Positions 9,407 to 19,558 are shown, counted from the stretch's first letter. The stretch is DNA of 53,355 bases from an uncultured Candidatus Hydrogenedens sp. (GCA_902574205.1 CACGMS010000005.1:1-53355), one strand, 5' to 3'. Translations and numbers: made by a program. The notes: generated by a model not told the origin, from the sequence alone.

Positions 9407-10012
9407 TCAGCGAGCGTTGGGCGGGCGATCCAAACCAAAGCGCAACAAGCGCCAGTGATTACCTTGCTGGTCTCGACCGGTCAGCAAGCCATAGATGGGT
9501 ACGCGCGGGTGATAAATGGCTTCGGCTTCTTGCCAACTACCGACAAACACGCCGGCTGGAACGACGATGTCCTTCGCAACTGAAGACTGAACACCTCGCG
9601 ATCGCATCCGCATGAAGGGGTCCTTGGTTGAGCTAAAATGAATTAATTGGCGCTGAACACGACCAGCGCTTCGCCGGGTTAACTCAACTCGCCATCCAGA
9701 GCCCTTAACTCCAGAACGTAAGACGGCGGTCAATAACACCCGACCGAACGGACCATGCTCTTCATACAAAGCCCACTGCTCGACACTCAGCGTCAAAGGC
9801 GATGTAGAACCGAGGGCATCATAACGAGGCAAAGGATTAAGAGGCGCTCCAACCAAACCATTTAGAGCACGATACTGTGGTGTCGAACACGCAGATAGTA
9901 TAGCGACAAAACACCCAGCAAGAATCGGTGCACGCAACTGGTCTGCCAGCGCTCGAATCACGTCCAAAGACGAAGCAACGCATAACCTACGAACTGACGC
10001 ACCGATCATCAA
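9407..10012 (-). CDS. Putative lipoprotein of unknown function
   Basis: The 201-residue frame contains a lipoprotein signal (LAGCFVAILSAC) placed unusually far from the first ATG. An internal GTG at 9961 (VIRALADQLRAP) or TTG at 9937 (LRAPILAG) would give a normal short signal peptide. No candidate start has a convincing ribosome site, so I give the longest frame and favour an inner start. The mature part is basic and beta-rich with no motif I recognise. It follows the Cys-rich gene (10030-10401) on the same strand after 17 bases and converges with the cytochrome gene. A membrane-anchored envelope protein is the only safe inference. Confidence 0.6.
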   Translation of the reverse strand: MMIGASVRRLCVASSLDVIRALADQLRAPILAGCFVAILSACSTPQYRALNGLVGAPLNPLPRYDALGSTSPLTLSVEQWALYEEHGPFGRVLLTAVLRSGVKGSGWRVELTRRSAGRVQRQLIHFSSTKDPFMRMRSRGVQSSVAKDIVVPAGVFVGSWQEAEAIYHPRVPIYGLLTGRDQQGNHWRLLRFGLDRPPNAR

Positions 10013-10029
10013 ATCGGGTCTAATTGATC

Positions 10030-10401
10030 CTAACCCCCATCGTTTGACGTAACGCCACCCACATCAGCAACACCGCCTGTGTCAACAACGACGCCTGAAT
10101 CCTGAACCGGTTGCGGCGCTCCACTGTCTTGGGCGGGGTCTTGACCCCCACCAGGCGCCCCCGAAGCATCCAAGTAATCAGCCGACTTGATTTGGCAAAC
10201 CCCTTCAATACACCGATATCCTGGTAGGCAACTATCACCGATACCTCCATCAACGACAAAACCACATTGCCTCGGAGCGCAGATACGCCCCCGACCACAA
10301 ACCTGACCCACAGGACAATCTTCTGATACTCGGCACGTTTGGTCGGTGCACGACGACCCAGCGGTCGGCAGCACCAATGCCAGCATCAAAAGAAGTCTCA
10401 A
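10030..10401 (-). CDS. Cys-rich secreted protein with Asp/Gly/Val tail
   Basis: This 123-residue protein starts with a signal peptide (MRLLLMLALVLPTAGSSC) compatible with lipidation at Cys18. The mature N-terminal half contains about ten cysteines in short pairs (CRVSEDCPVGQVCGRG, then CAPRQCGF, CLPGYRCIEGVC). This pattern is seen in small disulfide-rich modules of myxobacterial secreted proteins. The C-terminal half is low complexity, dominated by Asp, Gly, Ala, Val, Pro and Gln (DSGAPQPVQDSGVVVD), like a surface-exposed linker. Its start overlaps the stop codon of the upstream Ig-like lipoprotein by four bases, so the two are probably translated together. No enzymatic function is visible. 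Confidence 0.7.
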   Translation of the reverse strand: MRLLLMLALVLPTAGSSCTDQTCRVSEDCPVGQVCGRGRICAPRQCGFVVDGGIGDSCLPGYRCIEGVCQIKSADYLDASGAPGGGQDPAQDSGAPQPVQDSGVVVDTGGVADVGGVTSNDGG

Positions 10402-11981
10402 GGTAGCTCCAGTCGAATCTCGTAGTTAGTCAACGCCCTTCCATCCGGCATTCTCACTTGATTGCTACTCGAAAGCAGATTCGGATTATCAAACATCATT
10501 TTGATCGGCACCGTGAGTCCCGAATTGGGGGGATACGTAACAGCCGCCGGTAAGCGCAGACGTAATCTCGTCGTGTACCCACTATACAGAATACCTAAGC
10601 CGGGGTTGAGCTCAACAAAGTATGCCATGGGATAGACAGGTATACCGTTCTCCTCATAGTTCAGTTCTCCAAAAACTATACTGGTCGGATCACTATCGAT
10701 TTCAGCCATAAAGACGAACTGAGCGAGCGCACCGTTCAGCCCTGACTGACCATTGTCCCTGCGTAATCCAATCGGCAAGTCGGCATGAACAAAGATGTCG
10801 TCGCCGCCATTGATCTGACCATCTCGATTGCGGTCTGTTGCTGGATTATTGGCTTCCCACTCAACGACATAATTCCCCTCGCCAAATGGTGCTGCTCGAT
10901 CGCCAGCGGTGAAGATATTTGCCGTACCACTCCATGCTTGAGAACCGCTCAGCCCCTGACCGGACACATACAAATTGTATTCGGCGTCTGGTGCGAGGCT
11001 ACCCGAAGCTGGAGCGATGGAAACCAATCGACCGCCAGCGGTAAAGGTCGCCTCCATATCAACTTCTTCCTCGCCGGTTTCGTTGAGCATGTTGACCTGC
11101 AGACTACCCGGGTCGACCGCACGATCAAACAGAATCTGAACCGGTGTTGCGACATTGATCGGTACAATCTGCTGACGGCGCTGGACTAAATCAGGAACAT
11201 TGGAATGCACCATACGCAAACTGTTTCCTGACTCCATGGTGTGCAACAATTCATCAGCATGGCGTACAAACAATGGCAGTCGCCCCTGCGCCGCTATTTC
11301 CGTATAACTTCTCTGCAGAGTGACACCAGCGCCCGAATCATCAGCGTGCGCATGGAAACGTGCCGTCCCCCCTCGACTCCAGATCACAGCACCTAGTGCG
11401 GACAGGTCCGGCGCGCCCTCAAATCGAAGGGTCCCGTCATCGCCGCTCGTTGCCTGAACGGTCATCTCTCCGCGAAAGCCATCATTCCAAACAAAGCTGT
11501 ACGGCACCGTCAAACTCATCAACACACCAGACTTCCCTTGAAGATCTGGACCATACACAGTCGTTGTTAGCGCAGACGAACGCATCAAGCCAATCCGCCC
11601 GATCGTTGCGTGGTTATTCGCCGATGGGAAATCGCCCGACTGCGACGGAATGCTGACCGTGCCGTTCGCTGCGAGGTAACCTTCGGCAACCACCTCAAAG
11701 AGCGCTTGTCCACCCGCTGCAATCCCTTGAAAAGAAACATATCCGTCGCTCGCAGTTGTCGACGAATGCATCTCGGTCGCATGCAGCATCACGGCGGCTG
11801 CTTCAATCGCTTGCCCAGTCGCCACATCATAAACATATCCGCTCACCGACGCAGTTGGGTGAACGGGTGCAATCTGAGTCACTGAACCTGGACGATCGCT
11901 CTGACCGTCACCATTTAAGTCAATTGGTTCTTCCCCACCACATGCTGATAGCGCGAATGCAGCCCACAAAAATCGTCTCAT
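10398..11981 (-). CDS. Lipoprotein with carboxypeptidase-regulatory-like and Ig-like (Big_5) domains
   Basis: The product (527 residues from the chosen start) has a lipoprotein signal (MRRFLWAAFALSAC). A short Asp-rich calcium-type loop follows (DLNGDGQSDRPG). Next comes a carboxypeptidase-regulatory-like beta domain (VSGYVYDVATGQAIEAA, about residues 50-140). Around residues 290-380 there is a bacterial Ig-like module of the Big_5 type (VQILFDRAVDPGSL, ending in YNLYVSGQGLSG). A second calcium-type loop (DRNRDGQINGGDD) lies further on. I chose the ATG at 11981 because an AGGAG ribosome site sits five bases upstream and it places the signal peptide first; the frame stays open to 12104. It is divergent from the giant metalloprotease gene with 171 bases between starts. 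It looks like a surface-anchored adhesion or scaffold protein. Confidence 0.75.
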   Translation of the reverse strand: MRRFLWAAFALSACGGEEPIDLNGDGQSDRPGSVTQIAPVHPTASVSGYVYDVATGQAIEAAAVMLHATEMHSSTTASDGYVSFQGIAAGGQALFEVVAEGYLAANGTVSIPSQSGDFPSANNHATIGRIGLMRSSALTTTVYGPDLQGKSGVLMSLTVPYSFVWNDGFRGEMTVQATSGDDGTLRFEGAPDLSALGAVIWSRGGTARFHAHADDSGAGVTLQRSYTEIAAQGRLPLFVRHADELLHTMESGNSLRMVHSNVPDLVQRRQQIVPINVATPVQILFDRAVDPGSLQVNMLNETGEEEVDMEATFTAGGRLVSIAPASGSLAPDAEYNLYVSGQGLSGSQAWSGTANIFTAGDRAAPFGEGNYVVEWEANNPATDRNRDGQINGGDDIFVHADLPIGLRRDNGQSGLNGALAQFVFMAEIDSDPTSIVFGELNYEENGIPVYPMAYFVELNPGLGILYSGYTTRLRLRLPAAVTYPPNSGLTVPIKMMFDNPNLLSSSNQVRMPDGRALTNYEIRLELP

Positions 11982-12152
11982 GATCACTCCTTGGCAGCTT
12001 TGCGTAATCGCCCATTGGTCGAGCGTCAACGCCTCGCGTGCGCACTCGATCGCAATGCGCTCGATAGGAGGTTTGACCGATGGCCGTTGCATCCTGCTCA
12101 ACACAGGAGTAACACTCTGCCGGAAATCACGAAAATTTTAGATGGAGTCGTC

Positions 12153-15100
12153 ATGAATTTGCATCGTTATCTCGCTGCAATTGCACTTTTTGGCCTGACC
12201 ACGGCCTGTGCCCAAGACATCACTGATATTGACCGCACCTATCCCAACAAAGTCCATAAATCGATGTTCAACGGAACTTGGTATTTTCGCGGAACGGTCA
12301 CTGAAGTGGCACCTGATATGGCCGGAGTCTTCGAAGGTGTAGCAACCGGGATGTCAAAAATTCGCTGGGAAATCACAGAGAGCGAGTTGCGCGGTTGGTC
12401 AACTAACGAAACGGTTATTGGCATGGATCAAGAGATCGATGACTGCCGGCGGATCAACACGGTACAATCGGACGGTCGAATCAACATCGAAGAAACCTTC
12501 GATGATGAATGCATGAGGCGCTCGGCGCTCGAAGGTCCACAACTAAACAAAGACGGTTACCGCACACGATGGGGCCGTTTACCCGACGACTACAAAGGCT
12601 CGATGATCATCACCTTTCCGATCACCAGTCACTTTGACGTTATCCGAAGCTACAACGCTCAAACCGGAGAGCAGTCCAACGTGCTGGTTGAAAATGCGAG
12701 CGACCGACACTGGTGGCAACGCGACTTCATGCGTGTGGCATGGGGCAGCCCATCGGTTCAGTTTATTAATGGCGAGCTCGCCAACACCTATGGAGACGAC
12801 TCCGAACCAGAAGACTCAGACCACAAAATCCGATTCCTTGATACCGCGGGTCAAAACATCGCAAATGGACACGCCGCCGAAGGTCAAGAGGTCAGCTACT
12901 TTGACTTCACCACCCGCCAGGCTGCTACCATGTACGCCACCACCACGAGCGGCGGTCGCTATCCCTACTGCTACTTTAGTAATACCGCCTCCTGCGACGC
13001 CGCTAAAGTTGCTATGCGTTACTCATTCCTGAAAACAGAGCCCGTTCGCGACTTTGCGCCCGTTCTTTATGATGACAATAAAATGGGTCGCTTCGGCTAC
13101 TTCCGAATTGAGCGTTACAGCCACCTTCGCCGGCGCGGAATAACCGAAACAGGACGCGTCCGGATGGCTTCGGTTCATAACTTATGGAAACAAACGTACA
13201 AACGCGACGCCAACGGCGCTTATGAACTTGAGCCCGTAACCAACGAATCCGGCGAGACCGTCGCTTATCGTCGCATCGAAATGCCGGTCAATCAACGCGA
13301 GCCCAAGCCGCTCGCCTATCACTTATCACCCTTCTTCCCAGAAGCGATCAAGGAATACGCCTATCGAGTCGGTGACTCCTGGAATGACGCTTATCGTCGC
13401 ACGGTAGCTGCGGCATGGGGATATCAGTCCGCTCGTGAAGCCGACGCTGACAATGCGGGAATTCCAGATATGTTTGTTGTTTGCGATAACCCCGTACCTG
13501 AGACGGTTCCGGATCGCTATCAAAGCGCCGATACCAACTACCACGAAATCTGTGGCCCCCCAGGGACACGCGCTATGCCTGGTGATCTTCGCTATCACAC
13601 CATGTATTGGGTCCATGACCGCAACGATGGCCCCTTGGGCTACGGTCCCTCTTATCAAGATCCCGAAACCGGTGAAACGATCTCAGGAACGGCATGGGTC
13701 TATGGTGCAGCGGTTGACAGCTATGCTCAATCGGCACTCGATCTCATCAATGCGATGAATGGTAATTTGACCATCGATGATATCCGCAGCGGTGCCTACG
13801 TTCAAAACATGGTTCGCAACGCACGCCATGTGACCGATCCACACCATCGAACACTCGAAGAGTTTGACAACAGCTTAGTCGATCCCGAGGGACCAATTGG
13901 ACCCAACGGACGAGCCATTATGGATCGTATTGATCGCATCTCTGCTGATCCGCTTGCTGAACTCAACGATGACATCACTCAGCAGCGACACCGACGCTTC
14001 AAACGTTTCTTGCGTGAAAATCCAATGGCTGATGGTTTGATCAACGGTGAAGTGCTCGCAGCGGCGTCAGGCAATAACCTTTCACCCGGCGGTCAAATGA
14101 CTGAGACCATGCGCAACCAAGCCATGGACCTCCTGAGTGGGAATTTAGACGCAGTCAATGAGCGAGCGCACATCAATGACGTCGCTGCCGAGTTGACGAT
14201 CTGGACGCGCGACAACTTCGAAGATGCTTCGCTAATTGGTTTAGCGAAAGAAATGGCTGCGCGTTACGCTGACCGACCCGACGCTCAGGACGAAATGTAT
14301 CAAGAACTTCGTGGTCGTATCTTCCAAGGTGTGATGGAGCACGAAGTGGGTCACACCATCGGTCTGCGTCACAACTTCTCAGGTTCTTATGACGCAATGA
14401 ACTTTCATGATGACTACTGGCGCGTGCGTAAAGAAGGTCTCAAGTCAGCTTGGACGAACATTCACAACTCAAACGACCTCACACTCAACCAACTCCTAGC
14501 CGTTCGACAAATCAACCAAAGCGAAGCGGATGGTGTAGGTGCGATTGATGGTCAACGCGGCGGCGTCACCGAGTACCAATACAGCTCGATTATGGATTAC
14601 GGTGCTGCATTTAACTCGGACGTTCACGGCATCGGTAAATACGACGAAGCAGCGATTCTCTTTGGTTATGCAGGTAAAGTTGAGGTCTTCAAGAACCTGA
14701 GCCGAAACAACAAATACTTACTCAAAGGTTCAGCAGAAACGATCCTGAGCTCGCACCCGTGGAAAGTGACCAACACGAACTATTCCTGCTTGCCAAGTTT
14801 CGAAGATCGAATCAGCCCTGCTGAAGATGCACTCACTGAAAAAATTCACTACAGTTGGTTGCCCTTGATTTTCTCAGATGCACCCGCTCCAGGCGCAGGC
14901 AATGCATCAGCAGCCGTTAGCGCAGCAATTGAAGCAGGTATTGAGAACTTTGGTCCAAACAATCGCGAATTAATCGACTACAGCGACATCGAAGCCGACT
15001 TAGCCGAGGAGCGGTTACATCGGTACAACAACCGTCGCGATTGCGGACAAGAAGCAGCTACCCTTAATGAAGACCGACCGGTCATGGTTCCCTATATGTT

Positions 15101-16586
15101 CTGCTCTGATGAGTGGGTGGGCAGCCTTGCGAACTGTAACCGCTGGGATGAAGGCGCGGATCCCGCCGCCATTCTTGAGCGAACCATGAATCAATGGGAA
15201 GACTATTACTGGTTCAACAACTACAAACGTGATCGTGTAAGCTTTGATACGGTGGCTCCTGCTAACCGAGCGCTCTCTCGGACCTATCCAATGATGTTGT
15301 TGATGTACCAACAATGGTTATTTAGTCGCTCACAAACCGATCTATTGATCACCTACCCGTGGCAGATCGGTGTGCTCAATTCAGTCAATATGTTTGGCAA
15401 CATCCTGACCAAACCGCGCTATGGAACTTATTACCTGAGCAACAACGGGGAAGATGCCTACCTCTATGATGTGGATCCACTCGAGCTTGGAAGTACCTTA
15501 GGTCAGGTCAACAACCTTCCAGTTACCGCCGATTTCCATATTCCACGCGGCGTCGGACGTCGCGCCTTCTCGAACTACGATTACGATGGTGGTTACTACT
15601 ACTACGAACGTCCGCTTGAAGCCGGTCATTTCTGGGATTTCTATGCTGCTCTTTTGAGTCAGGGTAACGCAACGGCGGCGCTTCTTGGTACCGAGTCAGC
15701 AGCGGATCAACGCCGCTTCTATCTACCCTTCCACCTCGTCTTCCCTGAGCCGCTCGATAATCTCTACAGCGGTATCATCACCAACCGTCAGCAGGATTAC
15801 GCGCCCAAATTGTTCACCCGAGATCTCGGTGGTGACGCCCAAGCGTGTAACGCCGCTGCGAGCAGAGTTGATGGCTACGGTACGATTGGAAATGATGACT
15901 TGTGTTATTTGGTCGTCAGTAAACCTATCTATGATTGGCGCGGTGTGACCATGGGTGCTCAAGTGGACGGTGAGCGAAACTACGCTGCACCCTTCGCTAC
16001 CGAGAGCGCCGACGGTGAAGACTGGGACAACGGTGTCACCATCCGTATCCACAACAACTACACCAACAAACTCTACACCACGGTCTTTGGTGCGCAGTTC
16101 TTCACCTCGACGTGGGAACGTGACTTCATTGAGAGCATGCGCGTCTGGCGTGTGGGTTCATCTGAAAATCACAACATCGCACCTGGACATGCTCAGGTCG
16201 AGTTCTCAGACCCACGCAGTGGTTTTGTTTATGCCTCGAGCACAGACAAAGAGCGACCTTGCGCGGTCACCGATGAGGAGCGTGATAACGGTTTAGCGAC
16301 GCGTACGGTTTGCGATGGTCAGATCGCCTCGTCGGAATGGACACTTGCAAATACAGCCTATCTCGATGCCGAAGCTCAAATCGAAGCGCAAAACTTAGAT
16401 TGCTTAGCGAATGAAGTTCCCACAGACTGTACAGAGGATCGTGCTATCGACGGGCTCGATCTTGCGAATCAATGCATTCGCCAGCTCTGCGCTGAGGATC
16501 TTAGGCGGTCGGCAGATAGCCGCTTAGACGACGCGGTGAGTTGGTCGCTTCGATTCCGCGATATTTATCGAGTCTTAGTCGACTAA
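12153..16586 (+). CDS. Giant zinc metalloprotease lipoprotein (met-zincin, DUF4953-like)
   Basis: The product (1477 residues from the chosen start) has a lipoprotein signal (MNLHRYLAAIALFGLTTAC). The zinc-binding site HEVGHTIGLRH lies mid-protein (His730, Glu731, His734, His740). A met-turn candidate follows at SSIMDYGA (Met814), and the context KYDEAAILFGYAG is typical of the EcxA/DUF4953 met-zincin family. The flanking 700 residues on each side are rich in aromatic and charged residues and probably beta-structured. I chose the ATG at 12153, which has GGAG about eight bases upstream, over an open frame extending to 11991. The beta-barrel gene starts nine bases after the stop, so the pair is probably co-transcribed. 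The target protein is unknown. Confidence 0.85.
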   Translation: MNLHRYLAAIALFGLTTACAQDITDIDRTYPNKVHKSMFNGTWYFRGTVTEVAPDMAGVFEGVATGMSKIRWEITESELRGWSTNETVIGMDQEIDDCRRINTVQSDGRINIEETFDDECMRRSALEGPQLNKDGYRTRWGRLPDDYKGSMIITFPITSHFDVIRSYNAQTGEQSNVLVENASDRHWWQRDFMRVAWGSPSVQFINGELANTYGDDSEPEDSDHKIRFLDTAGQNIANGHAAEGQEVSYFDFTTRQAATMYATTTSGGRYPYCYFSNTASCDAAKVAMRYSFLKTEPVRDFAPVLYDDNKMGRFGYFRIERYSHLRRRGITETGRVRMASVHNLWKQTYKRDANGAYELEPVTNESGETVAYRRIEMPVNQREPKPLAYHLSPFFPEAIKEYAYRVGDSWNDAYRRTVAAAWGYQSAREADADNAGIPDMFVVCDNPVPETVPDRYQSADTNYHEICGPPGTRAMPGDLRYHTMYWVHDRNDGPLGYGPSYQDPETGETISGTAWVYGAAVDSYAQSALDLINAMNGNLTIDDIRSGAYVQNMVRNARHVTDPHHRTLEEFDNSLVDPEGPIGPNGRAIMDRIDRISADPLAELNDDITQQRHRRFKRFLRENPMADGLINGEVLAAASGNNLSPGGQMTETMRNQAMDLLSGNLDAVNERAHINDVAAELTIWTRDNFEDASLIGLAKEMAARYADRPDAQDEMYQELRGRIFQGVMEHEVGHTIGLRHNFSGSYDAMNFHDDYWRVRKEGLKSAWTNIHNSNDLTLNQLLAVRQINQSEADGVGAIDGQRGGVTEYQYSSIMDYGAAFNSDVHGIGKYDEAAILFGYAGKVEVFKNLSRNNKYLLKGSAETILSSHPWKVTNTNYSCLPSFEDRISPAEDALTEKIHYSWLPLIFSDAPAPGAGNASAAVSAAIEAGIENFGPNNRELIDYSDIEADLAEERLHRYNNRRDCGQEAATLNEDRPVMVPYMFCSDEWVGSLANCNRWDEGADPAAILERTMNQWEDYYWFNNYKRDRVSFDTVAPANRALSRTYPMMLLMYQQWLFSRSQTDLLITYPWQIGVLNSVNMFGNILTKPRYGTYYLSNNGEDAYLYDVDPLELGSTLGQVNNLPVTADFHIPRGVGRRAFSNYDYDGGYYYYERPLEAGHFWDFYAALLSQGNATAALLGTESAADQRRFYLPFHLVFPEPLDNLYSGIITNRQQDYAPKLFTRDLGGDAQACNAAASRVDGYGTIGNDDLCYLVVSKPIYDWRGVTMGAQVDGERNYAAPFATESADGEDWDNGVTIRIHNNYTNKLYTTVFGAQFFTSTWERDFIESMRVWRVGSSENHNIAPGHAQVEFSDPRSGFVYASSTDKERPCAVTDEERDNGLATRTVCDGQIASSEWTLANTAYLDAEAQIEAQNLDCLANEVPTDCTEDRAIDGLDLANQCIRQLCAEDLRRSADSRLDDAVSWSLRFRDIYRVLVD

Positions 16587-16595
16587 GGGGTCCTC

Positions 16596-17666
16596 ATGTT
16601 ACGCTTATTATCGGCCAGTGTATTACTCGTGGGTGCCGCGGCTTCGGCTTCGGATAACCCCGCCGTAACCACTCAACCCAAAGGCTCCTTTCCCATCTCG
16701 GGTTCCGTGACTTGGGGTCACTCGCTCGGTCAAGGCTCGTTTGTTCAAAACTATTATGCACGAGATGCTTCGTATTCTCAAAGCTTGGGCTTGAATGGCT
16801 TTTGGAGCCTGCCTTGGAAAGGCTTTAGCTTGAGCGCCAGACAAAGCTGGAGCATGGAACTCACCACCGGTGGTGTCATGCGTAATCATGAACTGAATTA
16901 TGGGGACATCGGGTTGACGTTGAATATCCCGACAAACCTCAGTCTGTTTGGGTTTAGATCGAGGGCAAGTATTGGTGCCGGAATCCCGGTATCAAAGGTC
17001 AGTCGCTTTATGGGTAAGATGACCGGTGTGTCCGGTACATTCGGCGGTAGTCGCAAGTTTGGCGACAAATGGCGGGTGTCGTTGGGTGCAAGTGTTTCTC
17101 GAGCGATTTACACGGAACGTGCACGCACAGTGACAATGAATGAAGGGCGTGAGTTTATCGACAGCGCAGGCAACACCTTGACCCCGTATAATCAAATCTG
17201 TCGTGCCGAAGAAGTCATTAAAGACCCTTCGGGTGCGGTCACAGGATGCCTTGTAAGTGGCGTGAACGGTAGTTTTGGAGTGACCTCTTTCCTTACGGTG
17301 ATCTACAACCCTTCCAAAAAATGGTCTTATTCTTTGTCCACTGGTTTAATTCAATCCTTCAAGGACCACAGTCTACCTGACGATCAATTCACCTCATCGT
17401 ACGCCACTACGGGCATCGGTCGCAGCGAGTTGACGCAAGGAAGTTTAGGGGTTGGTTATAAATACTCCAAGCGCTTGAGCTTTACTTTACGGACCACCAG
17501 TCGGCAGTCGGCGTTGTTCTGGAGCAGCAACGACGTGATCGATGAAAACGGTAATGTGACGGAAGCGCGCCCTGGAAGTTGGTATCCCAATTTCCCTTGG
17601 TGGGATTTCCGCACACCAGGTAACAACTTCAGTTCGTTTTCCGCTGATGCGAGCTATTCGTTCTAA
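16596..17666 (+). CDS. Outer-membrane beta-barrel protein
   Basis: The 356-residue product has a signal peptide (MLRLLSASVLLVGAAASA) followed by alternating beta strands with many Ser, Thr, Gly and aromatic residues. It ends in ASYSF, the C-terminal Phe recognised by the outer-membrane assembly machinery. No plug or enzymatic motif is seen. It starts nine bases after the giant met-zincin gene with a GGGGTCC-type ribosome site, and a strong terminator follows its stop. The two genes therefore look like a dedicated lipoprotein-protease plus barrel unit. A role in surface display or secretion of the protease is an inference from neighbourhood only. Confidence 0.7.
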   Translation: MLRLLSASVLLVGAAASASDNPAVTTQPKGSFPISGSVTWGHSLGQGSFVQNYYARDASYSQSLGLNGFWSLPWKGFSLSARQSWSMELTTGGVMRNHELNYGDIGLTLNIPTNLSLFGFRSRASIGAGIPVSKVSRFMGKMTGVSGTFGGSRKFGDKWRVSLGASVSRAIYTERARTVTMNEGREFIDSAGNTLTPYNQICRAEEVIKDPSGAVTGCLVSGVNGSFGVTSFLTVIYNPSKKWSYSLSTGLIQSFKDHSLPDDQFTSSYATTGIGRSELTQGSLGVGYKYSKRLSFTLRTTSRQSALFWSSNDVIDENGNVTEARPGSWYPNFPWWDFRTPGNNFSSFSADASYSF

Positions 17667-17718
17667 AAACCGCCAAGGCTTGCGCGAGTCGTCCGACAAA
17701 AGACAAGCTAAGGATGTA

Positions 17719-17748
17719 GGGCGGGGGCACACCCCGCCCTTCTTAATA
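17719..17748 (+). terminator. Rho-independent terminator after the 12.2-17.7 kb operon
   Basis: A perfect eight-base-pair GC stem (GGGCGGGG at 17719-17726 and CCCCGCCC at 17732-17739) encloses a five-base loop and is followed by TTCTT. It lies 53 bases after the barrel gene stop and just before the mnmG ribosome site. It should therefore separate the protease/barrel transcript from the mnmG operon. Confidence 0.8.
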
Positions 17749-17763
17749 AATGGAGTGTGAGTC

Positions 17764-19554
17764 TTGGACGCGCAGATTATTGTTATCGGAGGCGGTCATG
17801 CAGGTTGCGAAGCTGCCCTCGCTGCTGCGCGCTCTGGAGCATCGACGCTCCTCATTACCCTCCGCCAATCCGGTATCGGTGAGCTCAGCTGTAACCCTGC
17901 CATGGGTGGCTTGGCAAAAGGGCACCTTATTCGCGAGTTGGACGCTTTAGGCGGAGAGATTGGTCGTATGACCGATCGAACGACGCTCTTTCGACACACC
18001 CTTAACCGGAGCCGAGGTCCAGCGGTTCGAGGGACCCGTGCTCAAGTAGATCGCCCACTCTATCGCACCCTCATGCAAGGGGTGGTTACCGCTCAAGACA
18101 ACCTCGAAGTCATTGAGGGTCGGGTCTGCGGTTTTTTAACCGAATCAGGTCGCTGTGTAGGTGTTGAACTCGCCGACGGTCAGCGAGTTCTGAGCGATGC
18201 TGTTATTCTGACCACGGGTACATTCCTTGGCGCCATATGCCACCGAGGAGAAGAAGAAACCCCAGGCGGACGTCACGGTGAAACCGAAGTCGATGATGGT
18301 TCGATTTCAGCGCAGCTTCGTCGACTTGGCCTAAGGCTGCAGCGACTAAAAACCGGAACATGTCCGCGGCTGCATCGGGACAGCATTGATTACAGTCAGC
18401 TTGCTCCTCAATACAGCGAATCGGATACCCCCCCCTTCTCTGACGCGGGCGATCTCGGCCCCGGTCAAGAGATCAACTGCTGGGGTGTGCGAACCAACTC
18501 CGACCTTCATGACGTGGTGCGCGATAATCTTCATCGGGCACCGATGTATGCGGGTACCATCGAAGCCGAAGGGCCGCGTTACTGCCCGAGTTTCGAGGAT
18601 AAAATAGCCCGTTTTGGTCAGCGCGATAGCCACCAACTCTGGCTTGAGCCTGAGGGGCTTGAAAGCCCACAGATGTACCTTGGTGGTTTGAGCACGAGCT
18701 TACCCCAAAGTGTTCAAGAGGAAATGCTCAAACGCCTGCCTGGTTTTGAGCAAGCCAAAGTCTTGGTTTGGGGTTATGCCGTGGCTTACGATGCAGTGGA
18801 CCCGATACAACTCGACCGACACCTGATGGTTCGGGAGCTGCCTGGTCTTTATCTTGCAGGTCAAATCAATGGCACTTCAGGTTACGAAGAGGCTGCGGCG
18901 CAAGGCTTTTGGGCTGCACTCAATGCGTGGCGAAGCATTACCGATCAACCCGAATTTATTTTAGCTCGCGATCAAGCCTATATGGGTGTTTTGATTGACG
19001 ATCTCACTACGCGAGGTTGCCGCGAGCCGTATCGAATGTTGACGAGCCGGGCAGAATATCGGCTCGAGCTTCGTGAAAGCAACGCATGGCTTCGACTCCT
19101 CGATCCGGCTAAACAACTTGGGCTAGTTAGCGAGCAAAGACTGCAGGCACGTGCAGAGCGAGCCGAGCGCTTGAACCAAGCAAAAACTCGATTACAAAGC
19201 CACCGTGAGAAGGGTGTGTCAGCCTGGGAAAGGCTTTTGCGTCCACAAGATGACGCCGACGCCATCCTCGACGAGCTCGGTATCGGCTTGACGGGAAGCG
19301 ATCGTGGTGAGCTCATCGCGTCAGGTCGTTATGCGGGCTATATTGCTCGCGAACGAAGACGACTAGCTGCGCAACGCGATCTCGATAAAGTACGCATTCC
19401 GAAGCATTTCGATTATGCAGGGCGGCCCAGCTTATCCAACGAAGCCATTGAGCGACTGCAGGCGGTCCGACCAGAAACCCTTGGCCAAGCGGCTCGTATT
19501 TCCGGAGTAACTCCAGCAGCAGTCCAGGTAATCGCCTTGGGCCTGAGGAGCTAA
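17764..19554 (+). CDS. mnmG: tRNA uridine-5-carboxymethylaminomethyl modification enzyme MnmG (GidA)
   Basis: MnmG is the FAD-dependent partner of MnmE in making the cmnm5 modification at U34 of certain tRNAs. The 596 residues include the N-terminal FAD motif IIVIGGGHAGCEAA, the family signature segment GELSCNPAMGGLAKGHL, and the conserved INGTSGYEEAAAQG near the second FAD contact. The helical C-terminal domain (from about residue 480) binds MnmE. At 596 residues it is slightly shorter than typical bacterial MnmG (about 620-630). The start is a TTG with GGAG eight bases upstream, and it places the FAD motif at residue 4. The subtilase gene separates it from mnmE on the same transcript. Confidence 0.96.
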   Translation: MDAQIIVIGGGHAGCEAALAAARSGASTLLITLRQSGIGELSCNPAMGGLAKGHLIRELDALGGEIGRMTDRTTLFRHTLNRSRGPAVRGTRAQVDRPLYRTLMQGVVTAQDNLEVIEGRVCGFLTESGRCVGVELADGQRVLSDAVILTTGTFLGAICHRGEEETPGGRHGETEVDDGSISAQLRRLGLRLQRLKTGTCPRLHRDSIDYSQLAPQYSESDTPPFSDAGDLGPGQEINCWGVRTNSDLHDVVRDNLHRAPMYAGTIEAEGPRYCPSFEDKIARFGQRDSHQLWLEPEGLESPQMYLGGLSTSLPQSVQEEMLKRLPGFEQAKVLVWGYAVAYDAVDPIQLDRHLMVRELPGLYLAGQINGTSGYEEAAAQGFWAALNAWRSITDQPEFILARDQAYMGVLIDDLTTRGCREPYRMLTSRAEYRLELRESNAWLRLLDPAKQLGLVSEQRLQARAERAERLNQAKTRLQSHREKGVSAWERLLRPQDDADAILDELGIGLTGSDRGELIASGRYAGYIARERRRLAAQRDLDKVRIPKHFDYAGRPSLSNEAIERLQAVRPETLGQAARISGVTPAAVQVIALGLRS

Positions 19555-19558
19555 AAGC

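Noticed and set aside
11991-12152. N-terminal extension of the giant met-zincin frame
   Set aside because: The ATG at 12153 has GGAG upstream and gives a proper lipoprotein signal. The extension is basic, unlike a secreted N-terminus, and reads into the divergent promoter region.
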